This document shows positions 54,473-63,923 of a stretch of DNA of 64,000 nt, in pieces (the first letter of the stretch is position 1; every line of letters starts with the position of its first letter). Position numbers and translations under genes: made by a program. The notes under the pieces were generated by a model. That model did no database searches, was not told the DNA's origin, and saw only the letters and a list, made by a program, of their open reading frames with translations. The stretch covers positions 62,001-126,000 of the forward strand of contig NZ_DAHVNP010000028.1 of the NCBI RefSeq assembly GCF_027319265.1, written 5' to 3'. Origin of the DNA: Ferrimicrobium sp. (GTDB lineage: Bacteria > Actinomycetota > Acidimicrobiia > Acidimicrobiales > Acidimicrobiaceae).

Positions 54473-55405
54473 ATGGCCCATCTTGATGTACGCATGCTCA
54501 ACCCTGACCGCCATCTTTCTTCCATCATCTCACTGGCGCAAGAGGTTGAAGCGGTGGAGCATCATCGAGCACTTGCCGACCACCGCTGGATCGACCTCAC
54601 CAACCACCGTGCAGAGAGCCTCGAATCGCTCGTCGTCGTCGATCTAGATACCGATGTCGTAGCCGGTCTTCTCACCCGTAATGCGACGAACAAGGGAATC
54701 GAGTTCGAGCTAGCCATCCGCCCCAGTTACCCCTATGGACTCGTAGTCCAAGAGCTTCTCGATCGAGCGCTGGGCGATTCCACCATGCCTGCAACCCAAC
54801 GGGTGAGCCTCTGGATCCCCAACCCCAATCAGGAGCGTGACCGCCTCTATCGCAGTCTCGGCTTTCATGCCGATCGCGAAGTGCTCCAGATGCGACGAAC
54901 CCTTCCCTTCGAGGGACTCGTGCGCTCCACGACACTCAAGTTTCGAACCTTTCAACCCGGCGTAGACGAGGCCGCCTGGCTTAGCGTCAACAACCGAGCC
55001 TTTGAATGGCACCCAGATCAAGGTGACTGGGATCTCGCCACCCTACGCGAACGAGAGGGTGAGCCGTGGTTCGATCCCAACGGATTCTTTGTCGTCGATG
55101 ATGAGACTCGCATGCAAGGGTTCTGCTGGACTAAGATTCACCACGACTGTCAACCTCCCGTCGGCGAGATCTACGTGATCGCTGTCGATCCAGAGGATGC
55201 CGGCAAGGGAATCGGTAAAGCACTGCTAGCCGAAGGCATGTACTACTTAGGAGAGGTGCGCAAACTCTCCTCCATCATGCTCTATGTCGAACGCAGCAAC
55301 GAGAGCGCCCAAGGGCTCTACCAAAGCTACGGCTTCTCCATTGACCACGCCGACCGCCGCTACGTGCTTTTCCCGTCAACGAACGCACTCCCAGACGACC
55401 GCTGA
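54473..55405 (+). CDS. mshD: Mycothiol synthase (MshD)
   Basis: 310 residues with two tandem GNAT acetyltransferase domains (about 1-140 and 160-305). The second carries the acetyl-CoA loop IAVDPEDAGKGIGKALLAEG, and the segment NRAFEWHPDQGDWDLATLREREGEPWFDPNGF is diagnostic for MshD. It acetylates Cys-GlcN-Ins with acetyl-CoA to give mycothiol, the main thiol of actinobacteria. Other msh genes are elsewhere, which is normal. This gene is good evidence for the phylum. Confidence 0.94.
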   Translation: MAHLDVRMLNPDRHLSSIISLAQEVEAVEHHRALADHRWIDLTNHRAESLESLVVVDLDTDVVAGLLTRNATNKGIEFELAIRPSYPYGLVVQELLDRALGDSTMPATQRVSLWIPNPNQERDRLYRSLGFHADREVLQMRRTLPFEGLVRSTTLKFRTFQPGVDEAAWLSVNNRAFEWHPDQGDWDLATLREREGEPWFDPNGFFVVDDETRMQGFCWTKIHHDCQPPVGEIYVIAVDPEDAGKGIGKALLAEGMYYLGEVRKLSSIMLYVERSNESAQGLYQSYGFSIDHADRRYVLFPSTNALPDDR

Positions 55406-55760
55406 GTCCCCTCCCACCTGGAGCCCACAAGAACCCGAATCACCACGTTGATGAAGACCAATGTGTCGATGATGCCTCAATGAAGCCAGGTAACCCAACG
55501 CTCAGCAGAAAAGTTCTCCAGCACCTATGAACGGTCTAACGACACGAGGCAACTCTTATGGGCAGCGCGTCCAAGGGCGTGTGGTGTCGACTAGCGTTGC
55601 GTGGTGTTGTTGGGTCTGCTGCGTCCTGGGGTCAGTGGTGATCGCTGTGCACGCTGGTGTGAGCCAAGTCAGCACACCAAGGCTGGATCGATCACGAGCC
55701 AGGGCTCAGCAGCCTTGGCCACACAGGTCTGAATAACGAGCATGGACAAAGGAGTTCGCG
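55406..55760. other. Gene-poor intergenic stretch
   Basis: About 355 bp. A 69-codon frame (55527-55736) has a hydrophobic Cys-rich middle but no ribosome site or family resemblance, so it is not called. The base composition becomes GT-rich on the plus strand from 55560 to 55670. Confidence 0.45.
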
Positions 55761-56837
55761 ATGGACAGAACCGATGAACAAGAGTTCACAGAGTACTTCG
55801 AGCACCAACGCGGCTTCCTAGACACCGCCAGTATCGGCCTACTACCAAAGGCAACAGCCGCCAGCCTCCACATCGCGATCGACAACTGGGCTACCGGCAA
55901 GGCCCGATGGTTCGACGACTGGCTTGGCAAAACTGATATCGCTCGTAGTCTTTTTGCCAAGATGGTCGGAGCGGATGAGCAGCTCGTTGCCACCGGGCCA
56001 TCGACCTCGGTGATGGTAGCGCTCATCGCCAACGCACTGCCGGCTGGCGCGCGCGTCCTCGCACCAGCCATTGAGTTTACGTCAAACCTCTACCCCTATC
56101 TCGTACAGGCGGATCGGGGCATCGAGATCATAACGGTTGGCGAAGATGATCTCATCGATGCTATCGACCACTCGGTTACCCTGGTAGCTGTATCAGCAGT
56201 CCAGAGCGCCAGTGGGCACGTTACCGATTTGGAAGCGCTCAAACAGCGGGCCAAGCGAACTGGAGCTATGGTGGCGGTGGATGCCACGCAGGCCACCGGC
56301 TGGCTTCCTCTCTCTATTGACGGCCTCGATGCCATCGTCAGTTCCGGCTACAAGTGGCTACTGTCCCCTCGTGGCACGGCCTATCTCGCGCTCTCTCAAC
56401 GTCTTGGGGCCATGATCAAGCCGCTCTACGCTAACTGGTATGCCGGTGACAATATCGCCAACTCCTACTACGGAACCCAACTCCATCTCGCCAAGAGTGA
56501 GCGCCGCCTCGACCCCTCTCCTGCATGGCTCTCGTGGATCGGAGCAGCAGAGTCGCTTGCACTCATCGATCATCTCGGGATCACCGCAATCTATGACCAC
56601 GACATCGCTCTCACCACCGAATTTCTCACTCGGCTCGACCAACCTCTGCCGGAGAGAGCATCAGCGATCGCCTCGCTCAAGCTGGTAAAGCCCATCGATC
56701 CAACCTCCCTTCCCATTACGGTATCCATGCGTAGCGGTCGTCTGCGTATCTCCTTTCACCTCTACAACACCGCCGACGATGTGGAACTTGCGGTCAAAGT
56801 TTTGCGAGGTGCGGTTGTGTCGGATGAGGACCGCTGA
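55761..56837 (+). CDS. Class V PLP-dependent aminotransferase
   Basis: 358 residues. The PLP lysine is K198 in SSGYKWLLSPRGTAYL. D174 and Q177 in VAVDATQATGW bind the pyridine ring, and the phosphate is held by the GPSTSV segment near 79-84. The layout matches the cysteine desulfurase/kynureninase/isopenicillin epimerase-like group. No catalytic Cys loop of IscS or SufS is evident, so a desulfurase role is doubtful. It stands alone after a long gap. Confidence 0.88.
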   Translation: MDRTDEQEFTEYFEHQRGFLDTASIGLLPKATAASLHIAIDNWATGKARWFDDWLGKTDIARSLFAKMVGADEQLVATGPSTSVMVALIANALPAGARVLAPAIEFTSNLYPYLVQADRGIEIITVGEDDLIDAIDHSVTLVAVSAVQSASGHVTDLEALKQRAKRTGAMVAVDATQATGWLPLSIDGLDAIVSSGYKWLLSPRGTAYLALSQRLGAMIKPLYANWYAGDNIANSYYGTQLHLAKSERRLDPSPAWLSWIGAAESLALIDHLGITAIYDHDIALTTEFLTRLDQPLPERASAIASLKLVKPIDPTSLPITVSMRSGRLRISFHLYNTADDVELAVKVLRGAVVSDEDR

Positions 56838-57070
56838 CGATGAGGGATCTTGAGCATTGACCAGCATCACGGATCTTGTGATAGCCATGTGGCTCACCTT
56901 CCACCGCGACGATTCCGATACCGCGCGTAGCTCCTTGATTCACAGCCCGCCCCTCCGCGGACCAAAGGTACCCTGCACTGCCGCGTTCGATCCACTACAG
57001 GAGAACGGTCGATCCGCGTCCGCTCGGATGGTACCATGCCATGGTCCTATCTGGATGCCCTCTGAACCTC

Positions 57071-57256
57071 CTAGCGCACGAGAAAGTGCCAACCGACCCA
57101 GGCCCATCCGAGGGTCAAGACGATCGCTCCAATGGGCCGCGTGCGCAACGCCGCAACAAGATCACTCAGTCGATGCCCCCGGATGTGGGTAACCACCGCC
57201 ATCACTACCACCCCCGCCGCGATGAACGCCCAGATCGCTAAACTCAGGCTCCGCAT
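57071..57256 (-). CDS. Small membrane protein, DUF6186-like
   Basis: 61 residues with two hydrophobic segments (SLAIWAFIAAGVVVMAVV and IGAIVLTLGWAWVGWHFLVR). The ending 'R-T-R-P-x-G-x-x-x-x-L-G-W-x-W-x-G-W-H-F-x-x-R' is the pattern I associate with the actinobacterial DUF6186 family. Its start overlaps the preceding gene by 13 bp, so it is the last gene of a three-gene operon. Function unknown. Confidence 0.75.
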   Translation of the reverse strand: MRSLSLAIWAFIAAGVVVMAVVTHIRGHRLSDLVAALRTRPIGAIVLTLGWAWVGWHFLVR

Positions 57257-57720
57257 ATCGCCAACCAGACACCAAGACCGAGCCAGGCAACAAAAAGAAT
57301 CACCCGTGCCTCGATGCCGTAACCGAGCGCGCCATTGATGATCGATGAGATCGTCGGATGGGAGGGTCGCGCACCTCCAAACAGGTTGAAGAGCTCAAGG
57401 GTCAGTACCGCCAAGGCCGCGGGCGACCACGTCCATACGGCCACCCTGTCAAAGGGGCGCGGAGCTTCGTGTTGCACCTTGCGAAAGAAGACGACGACAA
57501 CCACAGCAATGGCGATACCCGTCAACACCTCCGCTCGGCGGGTAAAGGTATGGCTCTGCGCCTCTAGATACGTCCATGTGAGCCCAAACGCCCCACCTGC
57601 GAGTAGTAAAATGGTGTGCCGCAGCCTCGCTCCAGCTGCGAGTAGTCGAAGAACACGCCGCAACCTCATGAGTAGCTTTGCCCCACCTGTGAGTAGTTGG
57701 ATGGAGCGTCGCAGCCTCAT
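57244..57720 (-). CDS. Membrane protein with repeated cationic N-terminus
   Basis: 158 residues. The first 45 residues contain about 2.7 copies of a 17-residue unit with pattern M-R-L-R-R-x3-L-L-x2-G-A-x-L, visible also as a 51-bp tandem repeat at DNA level (about 57590-57720). Four hydrophobic helices follow (HTILLLAGGAFGLTWTYL, VLTGIAIAVVVVVFF, WSPAALAVLTLELFNLFGG, ARVILFVAWLGLGVWLAI). The family is not recognised. It overlaps both neighbours (4 bp and 13 bp). The repeat may be a recent expansion at the start of the gene. Confidence 0.7.
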   Translation of the reverse strand: MRLRRSIQLLTGGAKLLMRLRRVLRLLAAGARLRHTILLLAGGAFGLTWTYLEAQSHTFTRRAEVLTGIAIAVVVVVFFRKVQHEAPRPFDRVAVWTWSPAALAVLTLELFNLFGGARPSHPTISSIINGALGYGIEARVILFVAWLGLGVWLAICGA

Positions 57721-58247
57721 GCGTCGCTTCGCACCAACTTGGAGCGCATCAAAGCAAGTCCAACGACGGTTGTTCCAAGCGCCACGAGTGAGAACACCAT
57801 GGGCACGAACCCATCAGCGCGGTGTAGCACCAGAAAGCCCAAGAGGACAAGGAGCACAGGAAGAATGAGGACTCCGCGCATTCGATAACCCAGTTGATGG
57901 AGCCGTGCTGCGTCGTAGGCCGCAATCCGCCCCTCAAGTTCGAGATCAAAGCCAGAGAGGCAACCAGCAGACCCTGCCGCTGCACAGTTGGCACACTGTG
58001 CGCCACAGCCATCGGTAGCTTCGGGTTCGCGCTTGGCCCTTGAACCAATCAGAACAGCTGCACCAACGATGAGTCCGGCGACGAGTCCACCAAGCGCTAC
58101 CATCATAGAGTCCAGTCCCAAGAGTTTCAGGCAAAGGGAGATCATGCCGGCAAAGAACGCTCCGATCGCAATCGCCCAGACAAACCTGACCAGCACCATC
58201 CGATGATAGAACGTCCTGGCTTGGTGCTTGCTAAAAGATTGGGTCAC
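57717..58247 (-). CDS. Membrane protein with a cysteine cluster in its cytoplasmic loop
   Basis: 176 residues, four hydrophobic segments (about 20-42, 47-68, 124-142, 146-166). Between the second and third lies a loop with C81-x3-C85-x2-C88-x7-C96, a spacing that could bind zinc or an iron-sulfur cluster. The family is not recognised. It is the first gene of the operon; its stop overlaps the next start (ATGA at 57717-57720). A redox-sensing or metal-dependent role is possible but only inferred. Confidence 0.7.
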   Translation of the reverse strand: MTQSFSKHQARTFYHRMVLVRFVWAIAIGAFFAGMISLCLKLLGLDSMMVALGGLVAGLIVGAAVLIGSRAKREPEATDGCGAQCANCAAAGSAGCLSGFDLELEGRIAAYDAARLHQLGYRMRGVLILPVLLVLLGFLVLHRADGFVPMVFSLVALGTTVVGLALMRSKLVRSDA

Positions 58248-58305
58248 CTAGACTATTCTACCTCCCTGATCCTGCTGTCAGAAACTCGACGTAGGATGAT
58301 GGATC

Positions 58306-58944
58306 ATGGGCATCGCGACCACTCAAGCCGCTCTTCATCCCTCAACGACACAACTGCAAACGACGACGTTCGTTATCGTCGATACCGAGACCACTGGTGG
58401 ATCTGCGAGCTATCACCAGCTGACTGAGGTGGCTGCGCTCAAGGTCTGCGGCGGACACGTCATTGGCCACCTTCGATCGCTCATAGTGAACCGCTTGCCC
58501 ATACCTGCCATGATCGTGACGCTCACCGGTATCACTGATGCGATGTGTTGCGTCGCACCGGAAGAGCTAGAGGTCCTACGGGCCTTTACGTCCTTTGTCG
58601 GCGACGCAACCCTTGTGGGCCACAACCTGCGCTTCGACCTGAGTTTTCTCAACGCTGCCCTCTCCCGTTCGCATGCTCCCTCGCTCAACACTACAACGAT
58701 CGACACCCTGAGCCTCGCACGTCGTCTACTCCAGGGCGAGGTCGAGAACTTTAAACTTGCGACTCTTGCCGAGTACTTGGGCCTTCGTCGACCAAGCCAT
58801 CGAGCCCTTACCGACGCATTGACCACGACTGACCTCCTCCACGAACTCATCGGTCGTCTCGGCAGCATCGGCATCACCACACTTGAGGATCTCGATCGCT
58901 TTTGTCCAACGAAATCATCACGTCATGATCTCACCCGTGCATGA
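58306..58944 (+). CDS. DEDDh exonuclease, DnaQ/epsilon-like
   Basis: 212 residues. Exo I is FVIVDTETTGG (D and E ligands), Exo II is LVGHNLRFDLSFL and Exo III is PSHRALTDALTT (His and Asp). This is the two-metal 3'-5' exonuclease fold of DNA polymerase III epsilon and of stand-alone exonucleases. It begins about 60 bp from the divergent membrane-protein operon. Its stop overlaps an ATG that opens the amidase pseudogene. Confidence 0.92.
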   Translation: MGIATTQAALHPSTTQLQTTTFVIVDTETTGGSASYHQLTEVAALKVCGGHVIGHLRSLIVNRLPIPAMIVTLTGITDAMCCVAPEELEVLRAFTSFVGDATLVGHNLRFDLSFLNAALSRSHAPSLNTTTIDTLSLARRLLQGEVENFKLATLAEYLGLRRPSHRALTDALTTTDLLHELIGRLGSIGITTLEDLDRFCPTKSSRHDLTRA

Positions 58945-60122
58945 CCAACGTGCTTTCCCAGGAGAAGGCCGACTCTTTTGGACCGTTCATTGGGGTGCCG
59001 ATTCCCGGCAAGGATCTCACGGAGGTTCCTGGTTGAGCAGCGACCTACGGATTGCTGGCTGCGTCCATGGATCCAAAGGAGGAGAGCAACCTGGTGGTAA
59101 CGGCACTCGAAGATGCTGGCTTCCTACCCTTTGGTCGCACCAACGCCCCCACATTTGGTGTGATACCGGTAGCTGAAAACCTCCGCTATGGCGTCACGGG
59201 GACCCCAAGGAATCTTGAGCAAACACCGAGAGGGTCGAGCGGCGCTAGCCCAGATGGCACCCCTAGTCCATGGCAACGATAGCGCTGCCTCGATCAGGAT
59301 TCCTATGTCACGCTGGGGCTTGGTTGCTCTCAAGGTCTCTCGATGGAGGGTACCCTCCGGGAACTCCTCGTGGAAAGGGGAATCGGTCGAGGGGGTGTTG
59401 ATCCGTGACGTGAGCGATGTGGCGCTGGTACTCGATGAGATCGCCGGCCCGGATCCTCTCGGGTGCTCCGCCACCCCGGCCATTTGCCAGTGCCATCAAG
59501 AGCGATGTCAGCCCGCTTCACAACGCTCCGTTACCAAGGCACCGCTTGGCGTCGAGGTTGACCCTCCAAGTGCATCGAGGCGACGACGTCGGTCACCCGG
59601 GGACTCGAGTCGCTCAGGCACTTGACTCAGACAACAGCCTTTGGCGACGCTGACGAGTTCCTCGGGCGCTTCTTGCAGGTAGTCAAGACCCGACTTGTGG
59701 AGAATCGTGAAATTGGTTGGACCAGAACAGACGGGTTTATTCAACAAGACCGAGAGGCAGCCGAAGCGGTTTCAAGCCTTGACTACATGCGATCTGTTGC
59801 CGACCTTGTGCGGTGGATTCGTACGTTCCTGGAACCATAGGGGGCGGGCGCGTTATATGCTCATGGTCCCAACCATGTCGATCCTGCCTCCACTGCCGGT
59901 TCGGGGTTCGAAGGGCTCCACAATGGTGAAGCGACCTCAAGCTCGTCCCTGACCGTCTTCCAGATAACGGTCTTTACCGCGCCGACTTCGATATGACCGA
60001 TCAGCCGGCACTCTTCCTTCTCGCAAACCTCAGCGTCACAGGGGTTCCAGCTGTTGGCCCAACCCTTCGACGAACTGGCGCCGCTCGCGCTGAGCACGCA
60101 GCTCAAGCGAGCACTCGGTTAG
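58941..60122 (+). pseudogene. Decayed amidase-signature gene
   Basis: Pieces of an amidase are spread over three reading frames. The first piece has GPFIGVP, GKDL and FGRTNAPTFG, interrupted by TGA at 59034-59036. In another frame comes HGNDSAASIRIP, then LVALK and VEGVLIRDVSDVALVLDEIAGPD to about 59460. A third piece (59622-59840) and a closing GFQLLAQPFDELAPLA (ending at 60122) follow. The N-terminal 50 or so residues of a normal amidase are missing, and the GGSSGG loop is scrambled. It cannot make a working enzyme. It precedes an APC permease gene in convergent orientation, perhaps a former uptake and hydrolysis pair. Confidence 0.85.
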
Positions 60123-60173
60123 ACGACCCGGTCACTTCCAGAACGCTTGGGGACGCGTAGGGCAGAGCGGGTT

Positions 60174-61829
60174 TCAATCAGATGGATTCGCTGCCTCGTC
60201 GCCTTGGAGTCCCTGGGTGGGGGTGGGGACGTTCGCACGCCGCTCGACCTCCGCTGCTCTGATGGCGTGATGGGGGCGGCCGAGGACGAAATAGAGCGCC
60301 CCGATGATCACGATGATGGTGATCACCAGAATGGTCAGCCAGTCGAAGTTAAAGAGTTCGCCTCGGGGTGAGTTCAGTCCAGTTGGCGCGATGATGTTCA
60401 CGATCATGCCGACTCCGTAGATCAACCCCAAGACCGCGACGAGGTACCCCCATCTGCCAAGCTGGAAGGAGCCCTCGGCTTTCCAGCCACGCAACCTGGC
60501 GATGAGATAGGCGAGCACCACCATTTGGAACGAGATGTAGATACCCGACACACCGAAGCTCACGAGTGCCGTCAGCGCGTTGACGTGGGCCGGATAGACG
60601 ATAAAGCCGATGTGAATGGGCTTTGTGGGCGTGAAGTGCACCAAGAACGAGAGGAGTTCGGGGATGATAGCAGCGAGGAGAATTGCGGCCACTGGGGTGC
60701 GACGCCGGGGAGAGATACGCCGCAGAACACGGTGTCCTGGTACCGCCCGATCTCGGGCATAGGAGAACACCAAACGAGCACCCGCACCCTGGACGGCCAG
60801 ACCACACGAGAAGAAGGCGAAACAGATAATGAACAGAATGAGATCTTGGAAGAACTTGGCGGAGATGGCACTTGAGAGGATTGCCGGAACGCCTTGGGTT
60901 GCGGCCAGGGCAAAACCCTTGGGGCCAGAAGGAATCGCAAGGCTGAGCGCACCGACCAGAATCATCGAGACGATACCACCGAAGATGAGAGCCGAGACCA
61001 TTGCACGAGGGACATGGCGTGACGCATCCACGACCTCCTCAGCGACATCACCAGCGCTTTCAAAGCCATAGAAAATGTAGACCGGTCCGAGCACCGCGAT
61101 CAACGCGGCCCCTGCCCACCAGTTGCCGCCGAAGTTCACCCCGAGCGGGCTGGTCTTGAGGTGGGTCGTTCCCTGGGTAGTGAAGAGATAGCCGAGTGAG
61201 TGATGGGTGGCGAAAGCGAGCAAGATGATTGCCAGCCCCACGGTCCCGAGTACCTCGAACCACGTTCCGATCCTTGAGATCGACCCGAGGAACTTAACGC
61301 CGTAGACATTGAAGAGTGTCTGACCGGCGAGGTAGAGGGTGGAGATGAGCAAGATGGTGTTGGGGGAGGCTCCATTGAGGTGGGTGCCGAAGAGGTTGTT
61401 AACGAGATCGGCAAAGTAACTGGGAACACCGGTGTCGACGGAGGCCACCGTGATGATAAGGGCCCAGCCATACATCCACCCGACCCACCAGCCGTACCCC
61501 GAGCCCATGAGACGTTTGCTCCACTGAAACAGGGCACCCGCGATCGGATAGCTCGATCCAAGCTCGCCGAAGATGAGGGCGACAAAGAGCTGGCCGATCA
61601 CGACGAGAGGGATCAACCAGATAAATGCGGGCCCCCCGGTACCAAGGCTCAGTGCGTACAGCGAATAGATGCCTACCACGGGTGACAAGTAACAAAAGGC
61701 AACCGAGAAATTCTCGAACAGAGTCATGACTCGAGAGAGTTCTTGATGATAACCCAGCTCGTTGAGCCGAGCTTCGTCGCTCTTTGGTACCGGCGTATCG
61801 TTCGCTTCCACTGTTTCCCCCAAGGTCAC
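60174..61829 (-). CDS. APC-superfamily amino acid/amine permease
   Basis: 551 residues from a GTG, twelve or more hydrophobic helices. The APC hallmark at helix 1 is FENFSVAFCYLSPVVGIYSLY, and helix 6 contains VYIFYGFESAGDVAEEVVDASRHVPRAM (the conserved F-x-G-F-E-x-A-x-x-x-A-E-E block). Charged N- and C-termini are cytoplasmic. It resembles proton-coupled transporters for amino acids, choline-like amines or GABA. The specific substrate is unknown. The neighbouring amidase gene is decayed. Confidence 0.9.
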   Translation of the reverse strand: MTLGETVEANDTPVPKSDEARLNELGYHQELSRVMTLFENFSVAFCYLSPVVGIYSLYALSLGTGGPAFIWLIPLVVIGQLFVALIFGELGSSYPIAGALFQWSKRLMGSGYGWWVGWMYGWALIITVASVDTGVPSYFADLVNNLFGTHLNGASPNTILLISTLYLAGQTLFNVYGVKFLGSISRIGTWFEVLGTVGLAIILLAFATHHSLGYLFTTQGTTHLKTSPLGVNFGGNWWAGAALIAVLGPVYIFYGFESAGDVAEEVVDASRHVPRAMVSALIFGGIVSMILVGALSLAIPSGPKGFALAATQGVPAILSSAISAKFFQDLILFIICFAFFSCGLAVQGAGARLVFSYARDRAVPGHRVLRRISPRRRTPVAAILLAAIIPELLSFLVHFTPTKPIHIGFIVYPAHVNALTALVSFGVSGIYISFQMVVLAYLIARLRGWKAEGSFQLGRWGYLVAVLGLIYGVGMIVNIIAPTGLNSPRGELFNFDWLTILVITIIVIIGALYFVLGRPHHAIRAAEVERRANVPTPTQGLQGDEAANPSD

Positions 61830-61929
61830 GGCACTGCTACCAACCTTAGCGTTGATAATGAGCGTGGATGATCAGAATCGGAGATTTTTGTAGATTTTCT
61901 GAAATAAGCGGAAATCTAGGACCCAAATC

Positions 61930-62685
61930 ATCTGGAGTGAGTCGTTGCATATAGCGGCGATCTTCGCGTGGAGTCTCGCAGGTTGTAGTTTTGCTTTATG
62001 GCTGTTCTTCGAGCCTTTCTGTTTGCCACTGAATCGCTTGTTGGGTCGTTGCAGTCTTTTGCGCAGCTTGGCATGGGCCTTTGGCCCGTCGATCTTCTCT
62101 CCGCTCGAGAGCCTAGCGAGGGTCGTGACCCCTAGGTTTAGGCCGATCTAGTTGTGCGTCTTTCGGTAGGGGCTGGGTTCTCTCCCTCAATCGCGAAGCT
62201 GAGGGGGCACTGATCTGCGCGCCTTGAGACGGCAGCCGAGAGCATACGTCCATCACAACGAACTCGCTCTGACATACGAATGTATCCGAGTTTTGGCATA
62301 CGGACTCTATTTCATCAACCCCAAACGCTCCGCTTGACAACGTAAAAGCGTCGTGGACGCCCTTCTTTTTGAACTTTGGGTACCGGCTTCTACATGCAGG
62401 GAAGCTAGCAAATGAAGCACCCAGGTCAATCAGTGCCTCTTCGAGAGCACCCTTACTGACCTCCATCATCGGCGGGAACCGCTCACGTTTGATGCTGTTG
62501 AGCTCACGGCTGAAGGTATATTGGCTAGGAGCAGGTACTGACAGGTCGATCTTGTGGAGTTCGTGGTGCTCTTTCCAGCGAGCTAGACCCCAGTTATAGG
62601 CGAATCGAGCTGTCTCAGCTGCTCGCGCGAGACAGTTGGCCTGCTTATTGTTACGCTCTAGCCTTATTTTGTGGGCGGTGATCAT
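61930..62685 (-). pseudogene. Truncated TnpB (IS605/IS607 OrfB) relic
   Basis: The first about 120 codons give a good TnpB N-terminus (MITAHKIRLERNNKQANCLARA, AETARFAYNWGLARWKEHHE, and PKFKKKGVHDAF). A degenerate stretch follows. In another frame from about 62150 to 61945 the RuvC-I region is readable (IGLNLGVTTLARLSSGEKIDGPKAHAKLRKR), but the catalytic Asp is Asn and the gene then ends. The RuvC-II/III and zinc-ribbon parts, and the 3' end that would carry the guide RNA, are absent. No TnpA transposase is nearby. Confidence 0.88.
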
Positions 62686-62792
62686 CTTTGAACAACTTCA
62701 CCCTACAACTGCATCTCGAACTAGCGCACTTCTGACCTCCACACCTACATGTATAGAACATTAGTTCAGATATGGGGCTCCTGTTCATAGCC

Positions 62793-63914
62793 CTATCCAG
62801 GCTGGCGCGCAACTAAGTCGTCGAGATAGGCCCCTGCCTGTCCGCTTGTGAGCGTCAGCATGGCACGATCAACCCCTTCGGCGATAGTAGTCACCAGGTC
62901 AGCGGCGTAGAGGGCTGCACCCGCATTTAACGCCACGAGGTCGCGTCGCGCGTCGCAGATGCGTCCATGCAAGATGTCGTGAAGAATGCTAGCATTCTCC
63001 TTTGCATCTCCGCCCTGAAGCATCGCTAGGTTCGTTGGCTGAAAACCAAACTCACTTGGCTCAATGGCATAGGACTCCACCTCTTGCCCAGCTCGCACCT
63101 CCCATACTCGGGTCGGCGCCGTCAAACTGACCTCGTCCATGCCATCGTCACCAGACACGATCAGGGCATGCTGCGAACCCAAAGCAAGGAGCACATTTGC
63201 CATCGTTGGCGCCAAACTACGGTCAAAGACGCCGACTAACTGATACCGCGCCCGCCCCGGATTGACGAGAGGTCCAAGAAAGTTGAAGGCGGTAGGAATC
63301 CCAAGGGCACGTCGGATCGGTGCAACCGCCGCCATCGCGGGATGAAAGCGAGTCGCCAAGGCAAAGCCAAACCCTGCAGTCTCCACCATGTGAGCGACCT
63401 CATCAGCATCGAGACCAACATTGATTCCAAGTTGCTCGAGTACATCAGCCGAACCAGTCTTGGAACTCGCGGCACGGCCACCATGCTTGAGCACCCGAGC
63501 GCCAGCGGCACTCGCCAGCAGACCCGCCGCGGTCGAAACATTGATCGTCCCCTGGCGATCTCCACCCGTTCCACAGGTATCGAGGATTTCGCCTTCGACA
63601 GGAACGGTGACCATATGCGAGGCCATCGCTCGGGCAAACCCGAGTAACTCCTCAACCGACTCCTCTCGTTGACGAAGCAACACCAAAACGCCCGCAACGA
63701 TCGGAGCTGGTACCGCACCATCGAAGACGACTTCAAGCATCTGATTCGCCTCGCCCTCGGTGAGACGTTCCCCCTGCATGAGGCGGCCAAGGAGAGCAGA
63801 CCAAACGAGCTCAGCACCTGGATCGGCAACAGGAGTAGACGGTCGCACCGGCACTCCAGTCGGCGCAGCAAGGGTCGAAGCGGCATCAGCATGCGAGTTC
63901 ACGGGATCAGGCAT
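62793..63914 (-). CDS. trpD: Anthranilate phosphoribosyltransferase
   Basis: 373 residues. The PRPP-binding loop DTCGTGGDRQGTINVST and the segments VLKHGGRAASSKTGSADVLEQLG, RFHPAMAAVAPIRRALGIPTAFNFLGPLVNP and DGMDEVSLTAPT are diagnostic. It joins anthranilate to phosphoribosyl pyrophosphate in tryptophan synthesis. The N-terminal 35 residues are a low-complexity extension. No other trp genes are adjacent on this side of the window. It starts about 10 bp after the end of a reading frame that enters from the right edge. Confidence 0.96.
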   Translation of the reverse strand: MPDPVNSHADAASTLAAPTGVPVRPSTPVADPGAELVWSALLGRLMQGERLTEGEANQMLEVVFDGAVPAPIVAGVLVLLRQREESVEELLGFARAMASHMVTVPVEGEILDTCGTGGDRQGTINVSTAAGLLASAAGARVLKHGGRAASSKTGSADVLEQLGINVGLDADEVAHMVETAGFGFALATRFHPAMAAVAPIRRALGIPTAFNFLGPLVNPGRARYQLVGVFDRSLAPTMANVLLALGSQHALIVSGDDGMDEVSLTAPTRVWEVRAGQEVESYAIEPSEFGFQPTNLAMLQGGDAKENASILHDILHGRICDARRDLVALNAGAALYAADLVTTIAEGVDRAMLTLTSGQAGAYLDDLVARQPG

Positions 63915-63923
63915 GTGCCTATG

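Noticed and set aside
55527-55736. A 69-codon frame with a hydrophobic Cys-rich centre
   Set aside because: There is no ribosome site or family match, and the composition reflects a local GT-rich stretch.
62686-62792. Possible left end of an IS605-type element upstream of the TnpB relic
   Set aside because: No convincing terminal hairpin or target motif could be identified by eye, and the other end is missing.
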